Part shown: in pieces, positions 31,281 to 43,200 of the stretch
Position numbering within the stretch: position 1 is the stretch's first letter
How the letters are laid out: each line of letters opens with the position of its first letter
Assembly (NCBI RefSeq): GCF_902459465.1
Contig: NC_047062.1
Span: 31,180,673-31,244,672, forward strand
DNA from: Asterias rubens
Lineage: Eukaryota > Echinodermata > Asteroidea > Forcipulatida > Asteriidae
Length of the DNA: 64,000 nt
Direction of reading: 5' to 3'
Translations under genes and position numbers: made by a program
The notes under the pieces: model-generated
Told to the model about the DNA's origin: nothing
Seen by the model: only the letters and a program-made list of their open reading frames with translations
Database searches by the model: none

Positions 31281-34200
31281 ATGGCTTGGTTTGGAGACTT
31301 AAAGAATATTACCGGGAATTTGACTGGGCAGTTATCGAATGCGGCGAACACAGCTGCGAGTTTCACCCGTGATGTGTTGGCTGAAGGGACCGAGGAAGTC
31401 AGTGGTGAGTCAGTGCTGTGTGATTGATCATATCCCCGGTGAAATGACTCGATAGACGGGCCGGCTTCTCTGATAAAGAAGATACACCGGCCTGCTATTA
31501 TTTCTACCTTAGAACCCACTTTAATTAGAACACTACGTACTACTGAAAACACTACTATGATTAATAATAATAATAAACAAGCTTGCAGATGAAAAGTTTT
31601 ATTACCATGTTGAATTAATTAAAAACAAACACATTGACATTCTGGTTTATTTATTTGACAATCTAGCCAAGCAAGTGTGGGCTGGAGTTTTTGTATGATT
31701 GAAATACTTTATAAAATGTATCACAGTTCCTATACCAAATCTGTTGCACTTGATGTTTTTGTTTATAAATAAATAAATACTATCCAATCCAACTCCAAGT
31801 TGCTCACTGTTATTTATGTGTTTATTTTAAAATTTAAATTATGATTCTTTTGTTTTGTCTGTTCATTTACCCCCTTTTTTTTTGGGGGGGGGAGGGGGCT
31901 TTTTGGTAAGACTGATTTTGGGGGTTCGGAGTCTGTGTTATTTGTCATGGATAATTTTTTTTTAATTTTTCCTGCCTGCTCTTTAATTTATTGAATTTCC
32001 ATTTTAAAAAAAGGGTATTTACTATAATAATATAATAATAATTAATGTTGTGTGTGTTTTTTTTGGATAATTTTATTAATTATTCATTATTCATTATTGT
32101 TTACAGAATTTTGGTGAATTATTTATCACTCTTTATTTTGCAACTACTTGGATGACGAAGGCAGTTGTCTTCTTAAATCTTAATGATATGGCGTGTCATT
32201 GCCAAGCAGATAAGAACACCAGACACAAGCTCTGGTGTTGCCGGTCAGCAGAGTTCGGGTTTGAGTCTCGGTCATGACACTTGTGTCCTTATTAATATTA
32301 GCAAGGCACTTAACCATTATTGCAACATCATTCTGATGGGACGTAAAGTCGTGGCACCGTGTATTGTGTTAATGCGCCTAAAATTGATCTCATACTTCAA
32401 AACATTGCTCTGCATACCTTGCAGGAGAAGTACTACCTGCTCATTTCACTAGCCTGTCAGCTTTTTCACTGCAGGGCATATTTTAAGATTTGTATGTAGG
32501 GATGGGACTTTGACAACAAATAAGCTTACTCAGCAATGAGCTAGCTATATTACACTGTAGCAGGTCCCCTGGTGTATTAAGTGGCATCTGGCAAGTGGAC
32601 AACCGTTAATGGATTTAACTTGTGTATTTTCAGATCAAGGCACGGAGCTGAAGATTGCAGAAAGCAAGATCAGAGAATTAGAAGGACTCATCGTTGCCCA
32701 ACGATCCGAGGTACAGATTTTCAGTTCTGTCTTTTTTAGTTGGTTTGTTTTTCACAGGATGGAAGTCAGCTTTTGTGATTGCTATGATATACAAGGAACG
32801 AGACAGAGATTGTGGCAGTGTGGTGGTAATCAAAGGACAGTTTTAACCCTAGCAGATTCTTCTGAAGTCTCTCGAAGCAACAAAACCTTCAGCCTTCGGG
32901 AATGAATCTGCTTTGTAGGGTCTAAACTTCAGGCCCTTAACTATTTTTTTGCATACCATATTATATTTCATTTTGGTTGTTAAGAAATTTATTCTATTTT
33001 CTCTGTGTATTAGAATGAACGGCTGAATGAGTTGAACCATGAGTTGACTGAAAAGGCTGAGGCATCGGAGCTGCAGATAAATACCATCTCACAGCAGTAT
33101 CGGAATGTGCTACAAGAAAAACATGTAGGAAGAATGAACTATACACCATTTGACTGTTGTGTGTGACCACATGATATGCAGACTAGCAATGTACGCTCCA
33201 TTAAGCTCCGCCCCATTGCGTATTGACCAATCACAATGCAACGAAGGTCCGACACTAAGGTCCGACATGCGTGCACGTATGCTTGGCGCGCGCGGCAGAG
33301 TTGTGCAGAAAGGCATTGGAGAGCCCCACGTGTTCTTGCTCACACGTGCGTCGTGGGCGGAGTCTACTGGATCGGTCTATTGAACAGCCAGACAGTAGGA
33401 GGGTTCACTGTGTGTACTGTGTAGATGCATTCTGACACTAAATGATAAATTGCAAGCTGGCATAGATTATCTATCACTCACTTGATCGGCCAACCAGTAG
33501 GAGCATTGACTGTTTTGTGGGACCACATGATATATATTGCAGGCTGGCATAGTATATGTTCTTTCGTTCATTGGAAACCATAGTTGAGTGTATTGAATGG
33601 TTAGACAGTAGGAGGGTCCACTGTGTACTGTTTAGATGCATTCATCACATGATAAATGCAGGCTCTGGCTGACATAGGTTATCTATCATTCACAACCACC
33701 CATAAAAACGGTTAAATTTGCGTCTGGGATAAAGAATATAAACTTTGGTTTTTACCCATACACCGATGTGTGTTAGCACTGTTTAGTCAGTGCTTTCCCA
33801 CGTCCTGTGAACAAATATCACAGGCAAATTACTCGGGTGGGATTCGAACCCACGACCCTTGTGAATTCAAATTCACAACCACAATGGACCAGTACTAAAT
33901 GATCAGTCAGTAGGAGGGTTAATTACTTGAAGCCAAATGCTTGCAAAACCAATTATTTGAATACATTTGTTCCTTTTTTGATCTACAGGATGAGTTGGTC
34001 TCTCTGAAGCAGCAGCAGCATGCCATGCAAGACATGCAGCATAGCATGCTGGCAGCAGCCACCACAGCAACACCCTCCTCATCTGCCTTTATGACTCACA
34101 GCACCTCCACCTCCTCCCTCTCTGCCTCCATGGTGTCCATGGATGAGCATGACTTCGGCGACATCATCTCATCCCAGCATGAGGTCAATAGGTTGTCTAA

Positions 34201-37200
34201 TGAGGTGTCTCGGCTAAGGTCGGAGTGTGATCACTGGAAGCAGATGGCAAGCTCTGGTAATGGATCAGGGGTAAGTCTTCAAAATTCATCATTCATGATT
34301 ATGATAGATAAACCCTCCTACTATGTGACCATTCAATACCATCTTTGTGGTTTTAAATGATGTAATGCCAACCTATGATTATCATATCATGAGCTGATGA
34401 ACATGCTGAATGCTCACAGTTCAAAGTGAACCCTCTTACTGTGTTACCTTTCAATATCACCCACTGAGGTTTTGAATGATGATGCCAGCCTAAAATATGA
34501 TATGTGCTGGAAAATTACACACACAGTGAACCCTCCTACTGTCTGACCACAGTCCACAGTCAACCCTCCTATTTGTTTACCATTCAATATCTTCCACTGT
34601 GGTGTTGTATGATGTAGTTATACTTACAATGTGCTGAATAAACGCATAACACAGTATACATACAGCCCTCCTACTGTCCAACCATTCAATATCACCAAGT
34701 GGTTTTGATTGATAGATAAACTATGCCAGCCTTCATTATGATACCATGTGTTGAATGCATGTACATACATGTAGTCAACCCTCTTATTGTCTGACCATTC
34801 AAAATCATCCACTGGTTTTTAATGATATGCCATCTTGAAACAAATTATTTTGTGGTGAATGCCAATCTACGCAGTCACAGCTTTCCTACTGTCTGGCCAT
34901 TCAATATCACCTGTATGGTTCTGAATAATGGATAAAACATTGTTTGTTTTTCTTCTTGTTTGTTTGGTCAGGCCAAGTTTCAGATCGGTGTTGAAAGTAG
35001 AGCAAGCGGTAACAATGAGGAAGGTTTACAGCTTAAAACAAAAATAAAGGTACAGTGTATGTTTTGTTGTACAAATTGTTTATATGACTGAATATAGAAT
35101 GGTAAATCATAATTTCATAATCTGAGTCAATAAATTAAATGAAACAAAATTTTACACTTGTGTTTCAAATTGCACTGCTGTTTTGCTTTTGAGTTAGTTT
35201 CATTGTCTAGGGGTGTTTGATGTGCATTTTATATAATTATGCATTTCAGATATGTTTTTGTCTTTTAAGTTTATTGACGTTAAAGTGTGACACTACTAAA
35301 AAAAAAAGCCCGGACTTATAAAAACTGTCAGCTATGCTCTTGTTTCATTCCGGAACTAAAAATGCTAGAGAGACGCGGTTTGTACCTGAGTCATCCTTGC
35401 ATGTCCCTGCATCTGAATTTTAAAGTTTTAGGGCGGCTTCCGGACTTCTTGATAACGAAAATGACTAGTTTGACAAAGTGGGATATGGGTTGTCTTCTAT
35501 AGAAACTGTCTGATAAGATAACAGAGGGTTTGTATCTGCATTGACAGGTTTTCAATACCTGGCACTGCAAGGGTTAAAGACCTGCTTGAACGAAAATGTC
35601 AAATCGGAACTTTGCTGAATTTCACTTACAATGTTTTCAGTCAATAAGGAAATTGAGTCATATGACTATAAATAGATTTTAATTGTGTAAAAAAACCAAT
35701 CATTTTGGTTACCTTTATCCAGCGCTTTTCTGAAAGATTCGCGACAAGCTCCGCTGCGTAATCACTCAATTACGCTCCAATTTGTATGGCCGCTTTGTTG
35801 CAGAGTGAAGAAAGCAAACTCCCAGACATGACGTCAAAGCGTTGTCATTTTGACGCGTGCCGTCAACGGCAGAAGTGCTTTAAGTTTTTCAAAACCTTGA
35901 GGTTAAGTCCTGATTTTTTAATCGATAATTACCAAAAAATTCAGACATTTAAATGGTGAACAAACGCATTATAAACGAGCTAAAATAGCATTTCCGTTAA
36001 AAACATTCCGCTCAAGTAGCTGTTTAAGTTTTAAATTTGTCAGAACACTACCCAGGTCGGTTTAATTGAAAACAAAATTGTATGTTTTCACTGGGTTCAC
36101 ATCTGACAGTAAATCTAGAGACCTCTGTCTTTGTTCCCCTTCAGGAGCTTGAGCACAACCTAACCCATGAGATTGATCAGTCCCAGCGTGAGCTGTCCGC
36201 TCTCCAGGACGCCCACTCCCAGAAGCAGGCCACCCTCACCAAACGCCACAAGCAAGAGATCGAGGACTACACCAACCGCATCGAGCAGCTTGAGCAGTTA
36301 CTACAAGCTGGCGACACGCCACCGACGTCCCCTCCCACTACCCCGGTGCACTCCCCTGAGATCCCGCCAACGAAAGGGGCCGCTGATCTTCAGGTTTGAA
36401 TCCAACCATTGTTTTTTTTAGTACTGTTGTATTTCATTTGATCATGTTAATTGTCAGGGTTCTCCCTAGAATTCAAAACTGGTGGGCATTCTGGGCGTTT
36501 AAAGACACTGGACCCTATTGGTAACTGTCAAAGACCAGTCTTTTCACTTGCTGTATCTCAACATATGTACAAAATAACAAACCTGTGAAAATCTGAGCTC
36601 AATTGGTCGTGGAAGTTGCGAGATAATAAGTTGCCAGATAATAATGAAAGAAAATACAGCCTTGTCACACGAAGTTGTGTGCGTTTAGATGGTTGATTTC
36701 GAGACCTCAAATGCTAAATCTGAGGTCTCGAAATCAAATTCGTGGAAAATTACTTCTTTCTCGAAAACTATGCCACTTAAGAGGGAGCCATTTCTCACAA
36801 TGTTTTATGCCATCTACCTCTCCCCATTACTCGTCACCAAGTAAGGTTTTTATGCTAATAATTATTTTGAGAATTACTAATAGTGGCCACTGCCTTTAAG
36901 TTGGTTTGCAGCACCTGGAATTGAGACAAGGTTTACCGTGAAACAAGATTTATGAGTGGTACTGCCCTATGCACATTTTTGGCGACGGGTGTGTGGTTAG
37001 TAGACCTGCACCATATCTTTACAGGTGTACAGCCACAATCCAATCATGGGTACATTTTTTGTTATTAAGACACCAAATGAAATCTTTGCAAACTCAAAGA
37101 CTTTGTATTCATCATGGACACAGCGATTGTTAGTTGATATGTAAATGAAAATGAGATAATTGCTTCATCAGTTGTTTTCAAACTCATATTCATAAAATGG

Positions 37201-40200
37201 AGGGGAAATGGTGTAGGCATGATTGTGGCTGTGCACACATGCAATTTGTCTCTCAAAATGGCAGACCGTGGAGTTGATCAAAATGTTTAAAATGAAAACT
37301 TCAGCTGCTGCAGCACCACATACATCTTGGGTGTATAATAATAATAATAATTTGGGGGGGCTAATCATCCTTACTCGCAGCTAGAGCTGAGTTGCGAAGG
37401 ATGCGGCTACAACGTGTTCGAGAAGCAGGCATGCAAGGGCGCCTTTGGCTGCGAGCAGCCACATTAACCCATTATGACCTTGGAGCACAGCCAAGATCGA
37501 AAGTGTTTGATTTTTCCCGAGGGAGGAAAACCGGATAGTCTGGAAAACCCTCGTGGCACAGCAGAGAACCAACGCACAACTCAACTCACATATGGCCCTG
37601 GCCGAGAATCAAACCGGGGTCACCTTGGTGAGAGGCAAGCGCTTATCGCACCAGCCAACCGCGCCACCCCTATATCATTAATGGTTGACTCCCAACCGAC
37701 GAAGACCTATTACTATATACAAAACAACTTTTGTAAAATTGGAATCGTCTGTGTTATTTTTACCTTACAGAGCAAGGTCAAAGAGCTCCAAGAAGCTCTG
37801 AAGAAATCCCAGCGTAACTTCAGCCAGCTGGACGAGTCTTGCAAACGCCTGAGGGTTGAACTGGAACAAGTCAAGCAGGTGGAGAGAGAGAAGAGTAAAA
37901 CGGCTGAGGTTCTCAGAAAACAGGTACAGTTTAGAAGGAAACTTATTTGTAAATGACAAGTTTTCTTTGAAGGTGAAGACCTTTATTTCGCTGGGCGGAT
38001 GATACGAACTGGAACTCTGGTAGCATTCAGTCAGAAACCTCACAACCCTGAAAGTCTGACATTCAAGTTTTTCGATATAGAAAGGTTTGCGGTAACACCA
38101 TGTAATGACTGTCTTTAATGAGTTGGGGTGGTTCTGAAAAGAACCGTTGGTTTCAACTCGACAATTTGATCAGTATGCTCTGATCGTCTTCTGGAGAAAG
38201 CTGGACTCTGATGCTGCATGGTTCAAGTTTTTCCTTCTACATGCGCTCTGACATAGTTTTTTAATCACTTAAGCCCAGTGCATACCATCTGCGAATGCAA
38301 ATGCAATGCGTATTTTGACGTCACAAATTCTCAGCAAATGATTCGGAAGAGGTGAGTGCAGCTCAACTCCTATGAAACTGGAGCAGTGACGTAAAAAAAA
38401 ATATCGCATTTGCATTCGCAGAAAGTATGATTCGGCTTAAGTTTCAGGTTGGTGCCTTTTCTCCGAAATTTGTTCAAGAAACATGAGAAAAGAAAGAAAG
38501 AAAACAGGTTTTGATATTCAGGCCTGATACTTGACGGAGGCAACAGAGGCGATTGCCTACATGCCCCCTGGTCATTGCCTTGGTGCCCTCGAAACGCTCC
38601 AGTGCAAATTGACAATTTCCCCATAGGGTGCCCTTTACTAAGAAGAAAATCCTAGTGCCTGTACCCTTTCAAAAAACGAAAGATACAGGCCTTGATATTC
38701 AGCTAAAGTTCTAAGCTAGTCTTGTGCAAATGTTCTTGTAATACTAGCAATGTGTTACGAAGGGTTGGTAATGTAGTTGCTGTCCAGCAGTGGCAGTTTT
38801 TCTTCCGTTCTTAGAACACGCCCAATCGACTACCATTGTTAAGCCTTCTCTTTCTTGTTAAGCCTAGTTCATACTTCCTGCGAATGCAATTGCGATACGA
38901 AAGTTGACGTCACATATTCGCAACAAATTTTTCTCAGGGGTTGCCCACAGCTCAACTTTTGCGAAAAATTTGCTGTGAAAGGGGAGTTGTGATGTCAAAT
39001 TCACGTCAAATTTACTTCGCATTTGCAGGAAGTATGAATCAGGCTTTAGTTTCCTCAATTACATCCCGCCTGTAAAATCTCTAAAAGGTCGAAGCCCTCA
39101 AGACAGAAAAAGAGAAAGGTATGCAGGAGAACGAGACGCTGCGGTATGTGAAGAGAGACCTGGCCGAGAAGTTAGACGCAGAGAGGCAAGAGAACGCCCG
39201 ACTCCTTGGAGAATGCGACACGGCCCGGGGGTTGACCAATGACGGCAAGGAGGAGATCGAGAGGATACGCAAGGATGAGGTCACTCCGCTTCAGGAAAAA
39301 CTCGCACGTAAGTCCGTTGGGCAAATTGCATAATGGAAAAGCCTTGTAACATTTAACCTCCACTTATTTGACTTAGGCCCTTTCAAAACCACGGCTTTAG
39401 CTTTGGATCCGGCTTGAGGCTCCAATCTCTCGTCTGAAGCCCTGAGCGCGTATATACGCAAAGCACGCACAATTGTCATAACAACCGGCGGGGCCAAGCT
39501 AGCCTGAGCCGAATCCAAAGCCGAAGTCGTCATTTCAAGAAAGGCCTATGTACAGCAGATAGGTGATGGAACTGACTTTGATGATACAAGCATGATATTT
39601 GTGCACACAGTCAGAGTGTGTCATGAGAAAGATACTTGGCTTTTGAAATGATTCTCATTCCTAATGCTTCTATCGAAAACCGCTGTACTTCTGACCAAGT
39701 AAGTTTTGTGGCCATTTATTTTAAGAGTAATAATAACCCTTCCCATGAAATATGTAAATTGCACGTAGCCCGTGCGCACTAACGTTTTGGTTGGCAAAAT
39801 GAGGGAACATCGCGCTGTTTTGTACACGGCTAATGGGTGCGTGACCTTACGCGATTGCGCGTCTGCTTAGAGCACAACTCTATGGCATTTGCCAACCAAC
39901 AGGGTCTGTACGCATGCGGGAATGTAATTAGCATATTTCATGGGAAGGGTCCTTTACCAAACATGTACTTTGCCTTTAAAGGTACCGGATACATTTGGTA
40001 ATTGTCAAAGACCAGTCATCTCAAATATGTGAAAAATTGGGCTCTTTTGGTTCATCAAAGTTGCAAGAAACGAATGAAGAAAAACCAAAAACCACCCTTG
40101 TTGCACAAGTTTGTGTGCTTTCAGATGGATGAGAAAGGCTTCAGGCCCGAGGTCTTTCTTAGATTCAATTATTTGTGTGACACATTACCTCTTTTTCAAA

Positions 40201-43200
40201 AACTATGTTACTTCAGCGGGAGCCGTTTCTCACAATGTTTTATACTATCAACAGCTTTCCATTGCTCATTACTATGTAAGTTTTTATGCTAATATATATT
40301 TTGAGTAATTACCAAACGTGTCCAGTGCCTTTAAAGACGAAATCAAATCAAAATGATATCTGGAATAACTTTCTGTCGCTGACTGTTTTTTCTTTTTACA
40401 GAGATGGAGACGACGATGGAAGAGTTACGGACTGAAAGTCACCAGGTCAGATCTGCGTTGTTTGCTACTAAGCACAGACTCCTAGCCGAGTTGGCTGCTA
40501 GCCATGTACAGTTTATCTTTCGCTTTGTCTTTTTGTGGGGGGCTGCCGCGGCATGTGCAGCCGCAACGTTCAGTTACAATGCTGCATCTTCCACTGTATT
40601 TACCCCTCTAACAATATCGACTAAAAAATATTTTATAAAAACATTTACAAAATCTCTGTTGTACTAATTTTCATACTAATTCATGCATGCTCGTATCTGC
40701 ATGGTCTGAATTCTGAGTGTGTTTTTGTTTCCATCTTCTGAGAATTTCAACTCATGCTCTTGTTTGAACTTTCCCCCCAAATTTGTCTTCCCTCATAATT
40801 TGATGAACTAACACTGGTTGATAAATATTAATATTTAAAATAAATTTTTGATCTTTTCTAGTTTTAACATTTCATGCATTTTGCTTTCTTCTCATATTTC
40901 TTTTTCACCACTACTACTAAAACTAACAACAGACCCGTCAGTCAGTGTCATGGCAGGGATTCAAAACCAAACCCTAATTACTCAGCCATCAGAACTTGAG
41001 TCCGATGCCCTAGATCTAACTGCTAACAATAGACCCTTCTCTCAGTATCATGACCGAGATTTGAACCCACACCCTGATGACTCGGCCATCAGAATTTGAG
41101 TTTGATGTATTGGACCTAATAATTGACCCTTCTCTCAGTGCAACAACCGGGATTCGAACCCACACCCTGATCACTCGGCGGTCAGAACTTGAGTTCGGTG
41201 CACTACACCTAACAACAGACCCTTCTCTCGGTGTCATGACAGGGATTCAAAACCAAACCCTAATGACACAGTCATCAGAACTTGAGTCCGATGCCCTAGA
41301 TCTAATTGCTAACAATAATAATAATAGTAAGGCTTGTAATGCGCACATATCAAACGACCCTTCCCTCAGTATCATGACCGAGATTTGAACCCACACTCTG
41401 ATGAATCAGCCATCAGGACTTGACACCCGCGGTACGCACGACCACTTGGCCACCACAAGTTATAATAACATGGATAACACAAGAACATTGATTACATAGG
41501 AGTAACGTTGAAAACAAAATATCAGTTGACAATAATTCTTGAATGTTGTCCAGATCTAACTTCTAACAAGAGCATGATTATTTTTTTAATTCATTTACTA
41601 AAAACTTCCTGCACAATTTCCCCTATCCATGGCATGGTATTGCCTTTGTAAGCATTGTAACTGAACTGTGCTGCTGTGAGCCGTGTGAAAAGCTTATCAA
41701 AACGTGTGGTGGAAGATAACAAATGTTTATTGATTAGACTTATTTCATAATTGATTAAGATTTGAAACCTTGCATGGTAAAGATACAATCTAGTAAGGTT
41801 TGGGGTAACACCATGTACATGAGTAGGATTTGAAACTTTGCATGGTGGAGATACAATCTAGTAAGGTTTGCAGTAACACCATGTACATGAGTAGGATTTG
41901 AAACTTTGCATGGTGGAGATACAATCTAGTAAGGTTTGCAGTAACACCATGTACATGAGTAGGATTTGAAACTTTGCATGGTGGAGATACAATCTAGTAA
42001 GGTTTGCTAATAACACAGTGAGGTGGGATTCGAACCGGGGTCCACTGAGGTGAAAGGCAGGGAAATAAAACCGTTGAACCAACCTGATGCCCAAGACACC
42101 AACCTCCTCACTACCGTTTTTGTTTCCAACTGACACAATTCAGTGAGCACACACTTGCCACGCCACCCATTTTCATCTCTGCTTTTGCACATCGTAGAAC
42201 AATCCACAGAAGTTTTTCAACTTCCAGTCCATCTTCCAGTATCAGAATTCAGTTTTCTCCTGAAGACTATCGGAGCACACTGATCGAAATGTTGAACTGT
42301 TTCAGAACCACTACAACTCATGGAAAGATATTTCTTTTACATGGTGTCACCGCAAAATTACTGTAAAAGTTTTGTTTATTTATCTTTGAAGTTGTTGGTT
42401 TCGTGTGGTGTGGCTTCTAGAGTTTGCTGTTAAACCATGTCACTGTTAAAATATCCCTCCTACTATCAGTGTGTTTCTTGAGACAACCACCTCATACCTC
42501 ACAATGCCACAACAGTGGCATTTTGAGGCACACATACGTGTACATGTATTCTGATGTAGTGAGCTGTGCTTCAATGCAATGAAATTTGGCCACTGTTGGT
42601 AAAGATAAAGTTTTCAACCTTTGTCAACTCCTGCTGTGGCATTCTGTGGCACTGATCAACCATACAAATAGAAGATAGAAAAGTGTGGTATGGGTTATTT
42701 CACTTCTGGGAAATTTGTTGGAATCTTTAAGTGGGTATGCATTTTTCCTATTGGTTTGAAGTCATTCTGTCACATGCGTGCATATATGTGAGATTTAACT
42801 ACGTGAGTTTTTGCTTCTACTTCGAGTTCAAAAAGCTGGGACAAGTTGGTGTACGATTTTACCCCAAATCATCCATTTCAGCATTCAAGGGTATTTCATT
42901 CATTCATTCTGAGAGGACTAACAATCTTTGAAGAAGTATGTAAAAAGCCAAGTCAAATTATAATACTTGTCTTGTAAAAACCATCAAACTCCATACATCT
43001 CCCGTGGAGCCAGTTTTTGTGAAGTGTTGTTGTTTTTTTAAGATGATCTTCCCATCAAGGGAACTCGGCAAACTCCCACAAGGGGATATAAACACCAAGC
43101 TGGCAACAGCCAATCTCTCTCATACACACATAGGTTTAGCGTCTATGATTATGAACTGCACAAATCAAGAAATTATGATCCAGTACATAGAAATGCTAGA

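Noticed and set aside
37474-37956. 160-codon ORF as an independent gene
   Set aside because: Its first part is a reverse SINE-like repeat plus intron sequence. Only the last ~51 codons (TRIP11 exon 7) are coding.
41016-41388. Overlapping ORFs in the 40931-41455 array
   Set aside because: They follow the tandem repeat units in different frames and show no protein-like conservation.
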